A DNA stretch of 64,000 nt from Geomonas sp. RF6 (GTDB lineage: Bacteria > Desulfobacterota > Desulfuromonadia > Geobacterales > Geobacteraceae): the NCBI RefSeq assembly GCF_021044625.1, contig NZ_CP087999.1:885001-949000 (forward strand), read 5' to 3'. A model generated the notes under the pieces. It searched no databases. It saw only the letters and a list, made by a program, of their open reading frames with translations, and was not told the origin of the DNA. Shown one piece after another: positions 16,601 to 26,065 of the stretch (position 1 is the stretch's first letter; each line of letters opens with the position of its first letter). Position numbers and translations under genes: made by a program.

Positions 16601-17674
16601 TTACAGCAGATCCGTCCGCCCATTCTTCTCCAGCTCCTCCACCACCTTCTTCACATCCTGCGCGCTATCCTTCGCGCACACGAGAAGCGCATCCGGCGTA
16701 TCGACCACTACAAGATCCTGCACACCCACAAAGGCGACGACCTTTCCCCTGGCATAGCCAAGGCAGTTCGAGGAGGCAACAGAGACGGTCCCCACTCCTT
16801 CGATCACCACGTGCCCCGCTTCGTCCGCCTCCATGACCTCGGGAAGCGCACTCCAGGAGCCGACATCGCTCCAGCCGAAGGACGCGGGGATGACCTGCAC
16901 CCCGATCGCCCGCTCCATGACGCCGAAGTCGATCGACTCCCCCCTGATCTCGTTGTAGATCTCCGCGATCTGCGGCTTCAGATCGGCGAGTTCCCACACA
17001 TCACGCTCGAACGCCAGCCGCGCCAGCGACCTCGAGAGCTCCGGCATCAGGGTGCTGATCTGGTCGAGGATCGTGCACGCCTGCCAGATGAACATCCCGC
17101 TGTTCCAGAAAAAGCGCCCGGTCTGCAGGAATTCCAGCGCACGTTCCAGCGTCGGCTTCTCCACGAAGCGCACCACGGAGCGCGCCCCCCCACCCTCTTG
17201 CGGAAGCGCCTCGATGTAGCCGAAGCCCGTTTCGGGGCGCGTCGGGGTGATGCCGAGGGTCACCAGCACGCCGGTCTGGGCGACCTTCTCCCCTTCCTCC
17301 AGGACCTCCCGGAAGCGCTCCTCGTCCAGTATGTAATGATCCGCGGGGAGGACCGCCATGACGCCGTCCGGATCAAAGCGGGCTATGATCGAGGCCGCAA
17401 GTCCTATGGCGGGGGCGGTATTGCGCCCTACCGGCTCCTCTATCACATCGACCGGCACCCCTTCCAGGTACTCGAGCTGGGCCCGTGTCTCGGCGGCCTG
17501 CAGGGCATTTGTCACCACCAGCACCCGCTGCGGACGCAACGGCAGCACCCGCTCCACGGTGCGCTGCAGCATCGATTTGCCGCCAAAGACCGACATGAGC
17601 TGCTTCGGCGTGCTCTTTCTCGAGAGGGGCCAAAAGCGCGTTCCTGAACCACCGGCAAGAATGACTATATACAT
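16601..17674 (-). CDS. manC: Mannose-1-phosphate guanylyltransferase
   Basis: 357 aa. The N-terminal nucleotidyltransferase signature LAGGSGTRFWPLSRKSTPKQ is present, with ALPADHYILDE and GFGYIEA. The enzyme makes GDP-mannose from GTP and mannose-1-phosphate for surface polysaccharide. At this length it lacks the C-terminal isomerase cupin of bifunctional ManC; that domain is a separate gene 160 bp upstream on the same strand. The start has AGGAGG about seven bases before it (revcomp of 17686-17691). Confidence 0.93.
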   Translation of the reverse strand: MYIVILAGGSGTRFWPLSRKSTPKQLMSVFGGKSMLQRTVERVLPLRPQRVLVVTNALQAAETRAQLEYLEGVPVDVIEEPVGRNTAPAIGLAASIIARFDPDGVMAVLPADHYILDEERFREVLEEGEKVAQTGVLVTLGITPTRPETGFGYIEALPQEGGGARSVVRFVEKPTLERALEFLQTGRFFWNSGMFIWQACTILDQISTLMPELSRSLARLAFERDVWELADLKPQIAEIYNEIRGESIDFGVMERAIGVQVIPASFGWSDVGSWSALPEVMEADEAGHVVIEGVGTVSVASSNCLGYARGKVVAFVGVQDLVVVDTPDALLVCAKDSAQDVKKVVEELEKNGRTDLL

Positions 17675-17756
17675 CTCTGACGTACCTCCTTCAGTGACAA
17701 GCGTGCAGCGACAGGGAGAGACCCCCTATCGAAAATGATAACCCCTTTTCCGGCAA

Positions 17757-17790
17757 AAGAACGGGCGCGTCGTTTATGACGCGCCCGCGT
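17757..17790 (-). terminator. Terminator between the cupin gene and manC
   Basis: CGGGCGCGTC and GACGCGCCCG form a ten-base stem with a loop of about six bases; leftward it is followed by TTCTTTTGCC. It suggests that the cupin gene and manC are separately transcribed or attenuated. Confidence 0.6.
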
Positions 17791-17836
17791 ATGGTCGAGG
17801 AGCTTTGCCAGCATCTCCCCTTGGCCTGCGATGTCG

Positions 17837-18202
17837 CTAGTGGCCGGCGTCTACAGCCTTCTCTGTGCGATGGTAGTCGTCCTGCAGACGGACGATGTCG
17901 TCCTCGCCGAGGTACTCGCCGCTCTGGACTTCGATGATGACCAGGGGAATCACGCCAGGATTCTCCAGACGGTGCACCGCCCCCATCGGGATGAAGGTCG
18001 ACTCGTTGATGTTGACGGTGAGTTCCCTGTCGTTGCACGTCACCCGTGCGGTGCCGGATACCACGATCCAGTGCTCGCTCCTGTGGTGGTGCCTCTGCAG
18101 GGAAAGTCTTTCTCCCGGCTTTACCTCTATTCTCTTGATCTTGTACCCCTGGTGTTCATCAAGAACCGTATAGGTCCCCCAGGGACGCTCTCCTCGCTCC
18201 AT
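17837..18202 (-). CDS. Cupin-type mannose-6-phosphate isomerase domain protein
   Basis: 121 aa, equal to the C-terminal domain of type II mannose-6-phosphate isomerase/ManC fusions. Motifs: RPWGTYTVLDE, KPGERLSLQRHHHRSEHW (metal-binding His and Glu), VNINESTFIPMGAVHRLENPG. It should interconvert fructose-6-phosphate and mannose-6-phosphate, feeding the neighbouring guanylyltransferase. I placed the start at 18202 because a GGAGG lies six bases upstream; the frame is open 13 codons further but without an RBS. Confidence 0.88.
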   Translation of the reverse strand: MERGERPWGTYTVLDEHQGYKIKRIEVKPGERLSLQRHHHRSEHWIVVSGTARVTCNDRELTVNINESTFIPMGAVHRLENPGVIPLVIIEVQSGEYLGEDDIVRLQDDYHRTEKAVDAGH

Positions 18203-18411
18203 TACTGCCTCCGTTTCGATTTTTGGGATCGCCCCCCTCATTCAAGGCATGCAGCGCCAGGCGCCGCCATCAGATCCCTCCTGTAGTGCCGGAGACGCCG
18301 GGAGTTCCGGCGTATTGAAAGTCGTCATGATACACGTTCCAGCAGAGGTTGTCGAAGGAAGATGTCACAAAACCCCGTGAAAGCCCCTCCACTTCCTTCA
18401 GCGGAAATCCA

Positions 18412-19242
18412 TCACTTCTTGCGCAGTTCCAGGTAGCGCTTCAACGCTTCCTGCCACGGCTGCGCCTGGAAGCCGGTGTCGCGCAGGAGCTTTCCGCAGT
18501 CGAGCGTCGAATAAAGCGGCCTGTTCGCCGGCCGGTTCAACTCCACCGTGGTCATCGGCTTCACCGTCACCGAAAGCCCCGCCTCCTTGAAGATCTCTTT
18601 GGCAAAGCCGTTCCAGGAGACGAATCCGGCATTCGCCGCATGGTAGGTGCCGGTGCACCCCTTCTCCAGGAGCGCCTTGATGGCGAGGGAGAGGTCGCCG
18701 GTCCAGGTCGGCGAGCCGATCTGGTCATCGACCACCGAAAGCTCATCCTTCTCGGCGCCGAGTTTCAGCATCGTCTCCACGAAATTCTTCCCGGCGTGCC
18801 CGTAGAGCCACTGGGTCCTCACGATGAGGTGCTGCGGGTTCTTCCTCGCATTCTCCTCCCCGAGGAGCTTCGACTCGCCGTACGCGCTCAGCGGCCCGAC
18901 CGGATCATCCTCCAGGTACGGGGAGCCCTTTCCGCCGTCAAAGACATAATCGGTGCTCAGCTGCACGAGCTTTGCGCCGATTTCTTCCGTCACGGCCGCC
19001 AGATGCCCGACACCGGTGCCGTTCACCGCCATCGCCAGCTCACGTTTCGTCTCGCAGCCGTCCACATCGGTATAGGCGGCGCAGTTTATCACCGCCCGCG
19101 GCTTCAGGGTCCGCAGCACTCTCTGCACCGATTCAAGGGAGGTAATGTCGATCTCGCCGACGTCCACCCCCCTGGCGCTGCCACCAAGTACGGCCATCAG
19201 CTCCTGCCCAAGCATCCCGTTGGCACCGACGACAAGTATCAT
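18412..19242 (-). CDS. rfbD: dTDP-4-dehydrorhamnose reductase
   Basis: 276 aa Rossmann-fold SDR: VVGANGMLGQEL (NADP site), LSTDYVFDGGKGSPYLEDD, and the Y-x-x-x-K pair in YGESKLLGEE. It reduces dTDP-4-keto-rhamnose to dTDP-L-rhamnose. The ATG at 19242 follows a GGAGG at six bases; the upstream in-frame extension is not preceded by an RBS and crosses a repeat. rfbB lies upstream, separated by 203 bp of repeat-containing DNA. rfbA and rfbC are not in this cluster. Confidence 0.93.
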   Translation of the reverse strand: MILVVGANGMLGQELMAVLGGSARGVDVGEIDITSLESVQRVLRTLKPRAVINCAAYTDVDGCETKRELAMAVNGTGVGHLAAVTEEIGAKLVQLSTDYVFDGGKGSPYLEDDPVGPLSAYGESKLLGEENARKNPQHLIVRTQWLYGHAGKNFVETMLKLGAEKDELSVVDDQIGSPTWTGDLSLAIKALLEKGCTGTYHAANAGFVSWNGFAKEIFKEAGLSVTVKPMTTVELNRPANRPLYSTLDCGKLLRDTGFQAQPWQEALKRYLELRKK

Positions 19243-19332
19243 CCTCCACCTCCCTCTATGTATTTTATTAAAGATTAGTTTAGTCCCGGCCCCTCTTGCG
19301 GGGAGGGATACGGTGGGGGCGGCCCCTAACGA

Positions 19333-19366
19333 AATCCCCCCTGTCCCCCTTCGCAAGGGGGGAAGG
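19333..19366. repeat. G/C-tract dispersed repeat
   Basis: Reverse-complement copy of the repeat at 16442-16475 (AATCCCCCCTGTCCCCCTTC, then GCAAGGGGGGAAGG). Located between rfbB and rfbD. Confidence 0.6.
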
Positions 19367-19445
19367 TTAGGCCTTTTTGCAGTGCTTCGTGGCAATGTAC
19401 CGGCGCTCCCCCCGGAATTCCCTGAAGAACCAGGAACCGAGGGGT

Positions 19446-20522
19446 CTACTGCTCTCCCACTTCTGCGTACTGCTCCCTGTAGTACTGCCGGTAGGCGCCC
19501 GAGACGACCTCAGCGACCCACTCCTGGTGCGACAGGTACCAGTCGATCGTCTCCGCGATGCCGCGCTCGAAGGTATAGGAAGGCTCCCAGCCGAGCTCCC
19601 TTTTCAGCTTCGAGGCATCTATGGCGTAGCGCCGGTCGTGTCCCGGGCGGTCCTTCACAAAGCGGATCAGCTTCCTGCTCGTCCCGGGGGTGCGCTTCAG
19701 CCGGTCGTCCATGAGATCGCACACGAGGTTCACGATGTCGATGTTTCGCCACTCGTTGTTCCCGCCGATATTGAAGATCTCCCCCGGCTTCCCCCCCTTG
19801 AGGACCGTCTCGATCGCCGCCGAATGATCCTTCACGTGGAGCCAGTCGCGCACGTTAAGCCCGTCGCCGTACACCGGAAGAGGCTTTTCCTCCATGATGT
19901 TGTGGATCATGAGAGGGATCAGCTTCTCCGGGAAATGGTATGGGCCGTAGTTGTTGGAGCAGCGGGTATTGAGGGTGGGGAGCCCGAAGGTCTCGAAATA
20001 GGCACGCACCAGGAGGTCTGCACCTGCCTTGCTCGCGGAATAGGGAGAGTTCGGCGCCAGCGGCGTCTCCTCGGTGAAGTACCCTTCCGCCCCGAGGGAG
20101 CCGTAGACCTCGTCGGTGGAAACCTGCAGATAGCGGAAGTTGCGGACTTTACCTGCGTGCTCGCGGCTCGCCTCCAGAAGAATCTGCGTTCCGAGGACGT
20201 TCGTGCGCACAAAAATCTCCGGGCCGGTGATGGAGCGGTCCACATGCGACTCCGCCGCAAAGTGGAGCACCGCGTCGATCCGCTCCTCGTCGAGGATGCG
20301 CCGCACCAGTTCGCCGTCGCAGACATCGCCGTGCACGAAGCGGTAGTCCGTTTTTTTTTCCACTGCAGTCAGGTTCTTCAGATTTCCGGCGTAGGTAAGG
20401 AGGTCGAGGTTGACGACGCGGCAGCCGGGGTTGGCGGGAAGGAAGTGGTTGATGAAATTGGAGCCTATGAACCCGGCGCCGCCGGTGACGAGGATAGAGG
20501 TCGGCTGGAACTTACCTGGCAA
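19446..20522 (-). CDS. rfbB: dTDP-glucose 4,6-dehydratase
   Basis: 358 aa extended SDR. NAD site TGGAGFIGSNFINHF, then STDEVYGSLG, the catalytic YSASKAGAD and NNYGPYHFPEKLIPL. It converts dTDP-glucose to dTDP-4-keto-6-deoxyglucose, the second step to dTDP-rhamnose. The substrate-making RfbA and the epimerase RfbC are presumably encoded elsewhere. Slightly longer than the ~340-350 aa usual length because of a short N-terminal extension (MPGKFQPTS). Confidence 0.95.
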   Translation of the reverse strand: MPGKFQPTSILVTGGAGFIGSNFINHFLPANPGCRVVNLDLLTYAGNLKNLTAVEKKTDYRFVHGDVCDGELVRRILDEERIDAVLHFAAESHVDRSITGPEIFVRTNVLGTQILLEASREHAGKVRNFRYLQVSTDEVYGSLGAEGYFTEETPLAPNSPYSASKAGADLLVRAYFETFGLPTLNTRCSNNYGPYHFPEKLIPLMIHNIMEEKPLPVYGDGLNVRDWLHVKDHSAAIETVLKGGKPGEIFNIGGNNEWRNIDIVNLVCDLMDDRLKRTPGTSRKLIRFVKDRPGHDRRYAIDASKLKRELGWEPSYTFERGIAETIDWYLSHQEWVAEVVSGAYRQYYREQYAEVGEQ

Positions 20523-20704
20523 TGGACACCTCCGGAAGTGGCTCCCATGATGGCAACGGAATGATCAAGACGGTCTTAGATACACCGGCGCCGGGAGAAG
20601 TGTCAATAGGTCGCGTCGCTCCAGTTTGACACGCACCGCGCCGGGAGGCAAGGAAGGTGCAGCCTGGGAGGGGCGGTCTCCTCCCGCCCCAGGGGGCGCC
20701 AGCT

Positions 20705-22936
20705 CTAGAAAACCTTTCCTCCGCCGACAAGGCCGATCCCGGCGAGCGTGAAGTTCACCATGACCTCCCGGTTCCCGGTGCGATCGATGTAGGCGGTGGT
20801 GATGCTCCAGCACTGGCGCCGGTACTCCAGCGCGTAGCGGGACTCCAGGAAACCGCCGCCGTCGAGGGAGTAGCGGGCAAGGACGGTAGCGAAGAAAGGT
20901 TTCCCGATGGGGAAGCCGAGGTGCGCCTCGAGGTAGTTGACGTGCTCGCGGGAGTAGCGGTACGCCACCAGCGCCTCCTTCCCCTCGTCCCCCTTCGCCT
21001 CCAGGGAGAGATTGCCGGTGGAGAGGTTGTTGTCCACCGGATTGTAGCGGCTGTCCACTGCAAGAGTCACCCGTTCCCACGGCGAGAGGCGTCCCTCCAG
21101 CATGAGATCCGTCCAGTGGTGCTTCTCGTCCACGAAGGTGAGGAGATCGCGGCGGTCGCCGCTGAACTGGTACCCCTGGGAGAGGGTGAAGTTCATCAGC
21201 TCGCGATACCGGGGGGTGCCGTCGTCGTCGAACCTCTTCGTGGTGAAGACGTTGGAGAGGGCCCAGCCGAGGATACTCTGCCCGACGACCCGGTCGCCGT
21301 AGTCGAAGAAGGGGAGATCCTCCTGGTACTTCTGCTGCACGAAGGTGTAGTTCAGCTGCGGCACCAGCAGGTGGCGAAGCGTCCCGCCGTAGATCTTCTC
21401 CAGCGGCAGCCCCACGGTAGCGCCGGCATCGGCCTCACCTTCCCCCTCTCCCGTGCTGACGGTGTCGGCACCGAAGGTATGGTAGAAGCGCTGGTGATAC
21501 CCGCCGTAGAGGGAGAAGTCGACCATCCCCCCGGGCTTTGCATAGTAGGAGAGGCGCGGGTGCAGTTCCACCCTCTCGCCGGTGCCGCCGGACTCGCGCT
21601 CGAAGTGAACCGCGCTGGAATCAAGAGAGAAGTACAGCGGCCCGATCCTGTCCCCGGTCCCCACGAAGCTCAGGAGGGGGAGGCGCTGCAGAGTGGTCGT
21701 GTTGTCCACCGGGTCGTTTTCGGAGGGCTGCAGACTCTGCACGTAGCGCAGCCCCCCCAGAGCCTCGTAGCGGTCCCAGCGGTGGGAGAGGTAGGCGGAG
21801 GACTCGTGCAGCTGCCTGTTGTACTGCCCCGCCGTCTCCCCGAAGTCGCGATAGTAGGCGCGGTCCGAGACGAGGGCGATGTCGGAGGCAAAGGTCGTCC
21901 TCGGGGTGAGCATCTCCAGGTGCTTCTGCACCACCTCCCCACGGAAGCGGCGCTCGTTGGTATCGTAGAGGCCGTTGCCAAGGAGCATCCCCTGGCTCCC
22001 TTCCTTGCGGATGTAGCGGTACTCGAATCCGGTGCCGACCCCCCTCGCGCTCTGCAGGTCGAGGCCGACCGTCAGGTCCTGGCTCGGGGAGATCGCCCAG
22101 TAAAACGGCTGGTAGAAGTACGTCCCCTTCTTGGTGGACCTCCCGAACTTCGGGAAGAGAAGCCCCGAGGAGCGCTCGGTAAGGACCGGGAAAAGGAGGT
22201 ACGGGGTGTAGAAGAGCGGCACGTCGCCGGCGTAGAACACCGCGTGACGCCCCGTGGCATACTGGTTCAGCGTGACGTCGAGGTCTGTGACCTCGAAGTG
22301 CCAGCTCGGATGCTCCCCTTCGCAGGTGGTGAAGGTCCCGCGGTCGAGGTGGTAATCTTCGTCGCCGGTCTTCTGGAGCCGGTCCCCCCTGAGGCGGAAA
22401 TTCGATTTCTTCACGAAGAGATCGCCGTTTAGAAGCTCGCCCTGACGGCTCAGGAGGTTCAGCCAGATCCTCTGTCCCCTCAGGACATCGTCGCCGCGCT
22501 CCAGCCGCACCGATCCCTCGGCGACAGCATCCTGGGAGAGGGTGTTGAAGGTCATGCGGTCGGCAAAGAGGGAGGCGCCGTAGCGCTGCAGCCGCACCGA
22601 TCCCTTTGCCTCATACGTCTCGGTGGGGAGATCGAAGGAGAGGGAATCGGCGCTCAGCCGCACGACATCGCCGTTCGCCGCGCCGACTCCGGCAGCGCCG
22701 GTGGCAGGTGCGGGAGCCGCAGCGCCAGCCGCTGCGGGAGCCACTTCCGCAGCCCCCCGTGCGGGCTCCTCGGCGCGGGCGGAGAGGGCGCAGAGGGGGA
22801 GAAGGAGCGTGCAGGCGAGAAGGGCTCGGGAGCCCTTTTTCCTCAGCGGAGTCACGGCCGGGCCGGAAGCGGTCACGGCACCGGGGAGCGGGAGGGCTCC
22901 CTTCCATTTCGATTTGAAAGACTTTTTACTGCGCAC
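20705..22936 (-). CDS. lptD: LPS-assembly protein LptD
   Basis: 743 aa outer-membrane protein that, with LptE, inserts lipopolysaccharide in the outer leaflet. A basic leader and hydrophobic signal segment (ALLACTLLLPLCALSARA) are followed by an Ala/Pro-rich linker, an LptA-like OstA domain (VRLSADSLSFDLPTETYEAKGS; ~95-200) and a long beta-barrel region ending near GLVGGGKVF. FYTPYLLFPVLTERSSGLLFP is typical of LptD. The start appears to be a GTG at 22936, four bases past the folC stop; the ~35-residue basic leader before the signal segment is long, so a later start is possible. Cluster order trpA-accD-folC-lptD is common in Geobacter. Confidence 0.92.
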   Translation of the reverse strand: MRSKKSFKSKWKGALPLPGAVTASGPAVTPLRKKGSRALLACTLLLPLCALSARAEEPARGAAEVAPAAAGAAAPAPATGAAGVGAANGDVVRLSADSLSFDLPTETYEAKGSVRLQRYGASLFADRMTFNTLSQDAVAEGSVRLERGDDVLRGQRIWLNLLSRQGELLNGDLFVKKSNFRLRGDRLQKTGDEDYHLDRGTFTTCEGEHPSWHFEVTDLDVTLNQYATGRHAVFYAGDVPLFYTPYLLFPVLTERSSGLLFPKFGRSTKKGTYFYQPFYWAISPSQDLTVGLDLQSARGVGTGFEYRYIRKEGSQGMLLGNGLYDTNERRFRGEVVQKHLEMLTPRTTFASDIALVSDRAYYRDFGETAGQYNRQLHESSAYLSHRWDRYEALGGLRYVQSLQPSENDPVDNTTTLQRLPLLSFVGTGDRIGPLYFSLDSSAVHFERESGGTGERVELHPRLSYYAKPGGMVDFSLYGGYHQRFYHTFGADTVSTGEGEGEADAGATVGLPLEKIYGGTLRHLLVPQLNYTFVQQKYQEDLPFFDYGDRVVGQSILGWALSNVFTTKRFDDDGTPRYRELMNFTLSQGYQFSGDRRDLLTFVDEKHHWTDLMLEGRLSPWERVTLAVDSRYNPVDNNLSTGNLSLEAKGDEGKEALVAYRYSREHVNYLEAHLGFPIGKPFFATVLARYSLDGGGFLESRYALEYRRQCWSITTAYIDRTGNREVMVNFTLAGIGLVGGGKVF

Positions 22937-22938
22937 GG

Positions 22939-24213
22939 CTACCCCCGGAAAGGCTCGAAGCGGCGGGAGAGGAGAATTCCTCTGGCCTCCCCGACGGTGA
23001 AGAGGGAGCCACAGATAACGATAAGATCACCTTCGCGGGCGGTGGCACGCGCCTCGCTGATGCCGTCGGCCACAGAGGAGCAGGCCTGGGCAGCCACCCC
23101 CCTTTCCCTGCAGAACTCGGCCAGAATCGCCGGGTCGGAGGCGCGCTCCAGCGCCGGGGCGACGGTGAACACTCCATCCGCCAGCGGCAGCAGCGGCTCC
23201 AGCATCCCGATGAGGTCCTTGTCCCCCATGACACCGAGGACCAGGAAAAGGCGGTCCCGCTCCATCTCCCCGAGCGCGTCCGCAAGGGCTGCGGTCCCGG
23301 CCGGGTTGTGCGCTCCGTCGAGAAGGACCCTCGGAGGGCCGGGGAAGAGCTCCATGCGCCCCGGCCACACAGCCCCCGCCACACCGCTGTACACCGCCTC
23401 CGGAAGGAGGGGGAAACCGAGCTCGGAGAGGAGCTCCGCCGCAGCAACCGCGCAGGCGACGTTGCCGCTCTGGTAGCGGCCCGGGGAGCCGGGGACGATC
23501 CCCTCGTACACGCCGTGCAATCCGCGGTAGGTGAGGGTCTTCCCTTCCCATCGCGCATCGAAGGCGTCGGGGGAGAGGTAGAGGGGGGAGCCGGTTACCC
23601 TCGCGTGGTCCATGATGATCCGCAGTGCCGCCGGATGCTGGCGCGCGCACACCAGCGGCACACCGCGCCGGCAGATCCCCGCCTTTTCGGCGGCTATCTT
23701 GTCGAGGGAGTCGCCGAGGTATTCACGGTGGTCCATCGACACCGGCGTGATGACCGAGAGGATGCTTTGCAGCGCGTTACTCGCGTCGAGGCGCCCCCCC
23801 ATCCCCACCTCGAAGACGGCGAGATCCGCGTTCTCCTGTGCAAAGTAGAGCGCCGCCATGGCGGTGACTATCTCGAAGAAGGTGCTCCCCTCCGGAGCCG
23901 CATCCATGACGGTCTGCGCCAGCCCCGCCACCCGCTCCCGCGCAATCTCCGCGCCGTCGACGCGGATTCGCTCGGTGAAGGAGATGAGATGCGGCGAGGT
24001 GAAAAGCCCGGTGCGGTAGCCGTCGGCGCTCATGATGGAGGAGAGGAAAGAGGCTGTAGACCCTTTGCCGTTGGTCCCAGCGACGTGAACGACCCTGTAG
24101 GCGTCCTGCGGGTTTCCGAGGCTTTGGAGAAGGCGGGTGATCCTGTCGAGTCCGGGTTTTATGCCGAAGCGCCCGAGGGCGTAGATATGGGCAAGGGTTT
24201 CTTCATAGGTCAT
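22939..24213 (-). CDS. folC: Folylpolyglutamate/dihydrofolate synthase
   Basis: 424 aa Mur-ligase-type enzyme that adds Glu to dihydropteroate and to folates. Motifs: GTNGKGSTASFLSSI (P-loop), FTSPHLISFTERIRVDG, GMGGRLDASN, ITPVSMDHREYLGDS, LDGAHNPAGTAAL. It begins with an ATG at 24213 and ends three bases before the lptD start, so the two are likely co-translated. Confidence 0.95.
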   Translation of the reverse strand: MTYEETLAHIYALGRFGIKPGLDRITRLLQSLGNPQDAYRVVHVAGTNGKGSTASFLSSIMSADGYRTGLFTSPHLISFTERIRVDGAEIARERVAGLAQTVMDAAPEGSTFFEIVTAMAALYFAQENADLAVFEVGMGGRLDASNALQSILSVITPVSMDHREYLGDSLDKIAAEKAGICRRGVPLVCARQHPAALRIIMDHARVTGSPLYLSPDAFDARWEGKTLTYRGLHGVYEGIVPGSPGRYQSGNVACAVAAAELLSELGFPLLPEAVYSGVAGAVWPGRMELFPGPPRVLLDGAHNPAGTAALADALGEMERDRLFLVLGVMGDKDLIGMLEPLLPLADGVFTVAPALERASDPAILAEFCRERGVAAQACSSVADGISEARATAREGDLIVICGSLFTVGEARGILLSRRFEPFRG

Positions 24214-24269
24214 GACAGCGGGGGATTATAGGTAAAGAGGAGGGAAAAGTCTAGCTAATAGGGGGGCTC

Positions 24270-25805
24270 TCACATCGCCGCGAGATGCTGCTGATACGGC
24301 GTTTTCGGGAGCGCGCCGAGGGTGAAGTAGAAGGTCGCCCCCTTTGCGACTTCCGCCCTTGCCCAGACATCTCCGCCGTGGCGGCGGATCACCCTCTGCA
24401 CGATGGCGAGCCCGACTCCGTTCCCCTCGAACTCCGAGCTCCGGTGCAGCCTGTGGAACGGTGCGAAGAGCTGCGCCGCCTTCTCCATGTCGAACCCGGC
24501 GCCGTTGTCCCGCACGTAGTAGACGGGCCCGAACTCCTGCTCCTCGACCCCGAGCTCGATGGCGGCCACCACCCTCTTCCCGGAGTACTTGTAGGCGTTT
24601 CCCAAAAGGTTGGTGAGAACGGTGCGCATGAGGGTCTCGTCCCCCTGCGCCTCGATCCCCGGTGGGATGGTGAAGTTCACCTGGCGCTCCGGATCGATCG
24701 TCAGGAGCTCCGCGGCGATCTCCTCCCCCATGGCGGAGAGGTCGAGCCTCTTCACGTTTATGGAGGAGCGGCTGATGCGCGCCAGCTGCAAAAGCTCGTC
24801 GATGAGGGCTTCCGCACGCCTGCAGGAAGTGTTTATCCGCTCAAGATAGTCCTGCCCCGCCCTGTCCAGCCGGTCGCCGTAGTCCTCCTGCAGAAGCTGG
24901 GCAAAGGAGCAGACGTTGCGGACGGGGGCGCGCAGGTCGTGGGAGACGGAGAAGCTGAAAGCCTCCAGTTCGGCGTTGGCAGCCTCCAGCTCCGTCTTCT
25001 GCCGCAGGAGGTCGGCGTTCAGCCAGGAAATCTCCTCGTTCGCCTGCACGTACTGCGCGGTCCTCTCCTCGACCCTGTTCTCCAGATCCTTGGTGAGGCG
25101 CGCCACCTCCTCCTCCGCCAGGCGCTTCTCCGTCACGTCGATGCATACCACCGCGAAGGTGCCCGGGCCGGTACAGTAGGCGTGCACCTCGTAGTGCCTT
25201 CCGAGGTCGCGGGAGTAGCCGCCGAAGTGCGCGGGACGCCCCGTCCGCACCACGTCAGCGTACATCTCGAGCCAAGCCGATTCGATTTCGGGGAGCACCT
25301 CTCGCACAGTCCTTCCCACCACCTGGCAGGACTTGAGGCCGGTGATCTCTTCGTAGCCGGGGTTGAACTGGGCGAACCGGTAGTCGACGGGGTTGCCCGC
25401 GTCGTCGTAGATCGCCTCGTACAGCGCGAAACCGTTCTGCATCTTCTCGAAGAGCATCCGGTAGTGAGCCTCGCTTTGCGCCAGCAGCTCGTTCTTGCTG
25501 GCTATCATGGCAAAGCCCCTGCGGATCAGAAGGAAAAGGAGGGTGCCGGTGACGGCGAGGAAGAGCCACCCCTTCACGATCTGGAGGCGGGTCAGGAGGG
25601 CGTTGTCGTGCACCATGTCGCCCAGCAGCATGTCGGAGAAGAGGATCCAGCCGGCGCCGGCCACGAGGTACCAGACGACGATGACAAGCGCCTGGGTGCG
25701 CACCGACTCTTTCTTGACCCTTCTTTCCGGCATGAAAAGATCCTCGTCCACCAGCGCCATCCACTCCGATCTCGGCAGCGGATGGGCCTCTGTTAATCCG
25801 CCCAT
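24270..25805 (-). CDS. Membrane PAS sensor histidine kinase
   Basis: About 511 aa. Two membrane helices (VIVVWYLVAGAGWILF and GWLFLAVTGTLLFLLI) bracket a very short loop. They are followed by a PAS domain (HYRMLFEKMQNGFALYEAI), a coiled coil, HisKA (FSVSHDLRAPVRNVCSF) and HATPase (NLLGNAYKYS, DNGAGFDM, GNGVGLAIVQRVI) as in phytochrome-like kinases. No receiver follows and no response regulator is adjacent. The start is uncertain: the frame is open to a TTG at 25850 and no candidate has a clear RBS. It interrupts the usual accD-folC neighbourhood together with the LysE gene. Confidence 0.9.
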   Translation of the reverse strand: MGGLTEAHPLPRSEWMALVDEDLFMPERRVKKESVRTQALVIVVWYLVAGAGWILFSDMLLGDMVHDNALLTRLQIVKGWLFLAVTGTLLFLLIRRGFAMIASKNELLAQSEAHYRMLFEKMQNGFALYEAIYDDAGNPVDYRFAQFNPGYEEITGLKSCQVVGRTVREVLPEIESAWLEMYADVVRTGRPAHFGGYSRDLGRHYEVHAYCTGPGTFAVVCIDVTEKRLAEEEVARLTKDLENRVEERTAQYVQANEEISWLNADLLRQKTELEAANAELEAFSFSVSHDLRAPVRNVCSFAQLLQEDYGDRLDRAGQDYLERINTSCRRAEALIDELLQLARISRSSINVKRLDLSAMGEEIAAELLTIDPERQVNFTIPPGIEAQGDETLMRTVLTNLLGNAYKYSGKRVVAAIELGVEEQEFGPVYYVRDNGAGFDMEKAAQLFAPFHRLHRSSEFEGNGVGLAIVQRVIRRHGGDVWARAEVAKGATFYFTLGALPKTPYQQHLAAM

Positions 25806-26065
25806 AAACGCACCCCATAGCATAGCGGCACAAAACAGCAACGCAATCAATAAGATGGGTTATCGGAGCGAGTTGCATAATATTTAGTGGAAGGCTCTAA
25901 TCATGACAAAAAAGAGTTTGAAGGGGTGATTGGTGAGGCAGAAAAGGCAAGCATACGAAATGTTTATATTTTTAGGCAGAGTTACCATTAGGAGGGGGTG
26001 CTGTACGGGAACGGCGCGGGGCACAATTAGAGAAAAAAAATTTTATCCTGCCAAATCATGAGGCT

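Noticed and set aside
20657-22432. Rightward frame opposite lptD
   Set aside because: Val/Leu/His-rich translation with no family features; lptD and folC explain this DNA.
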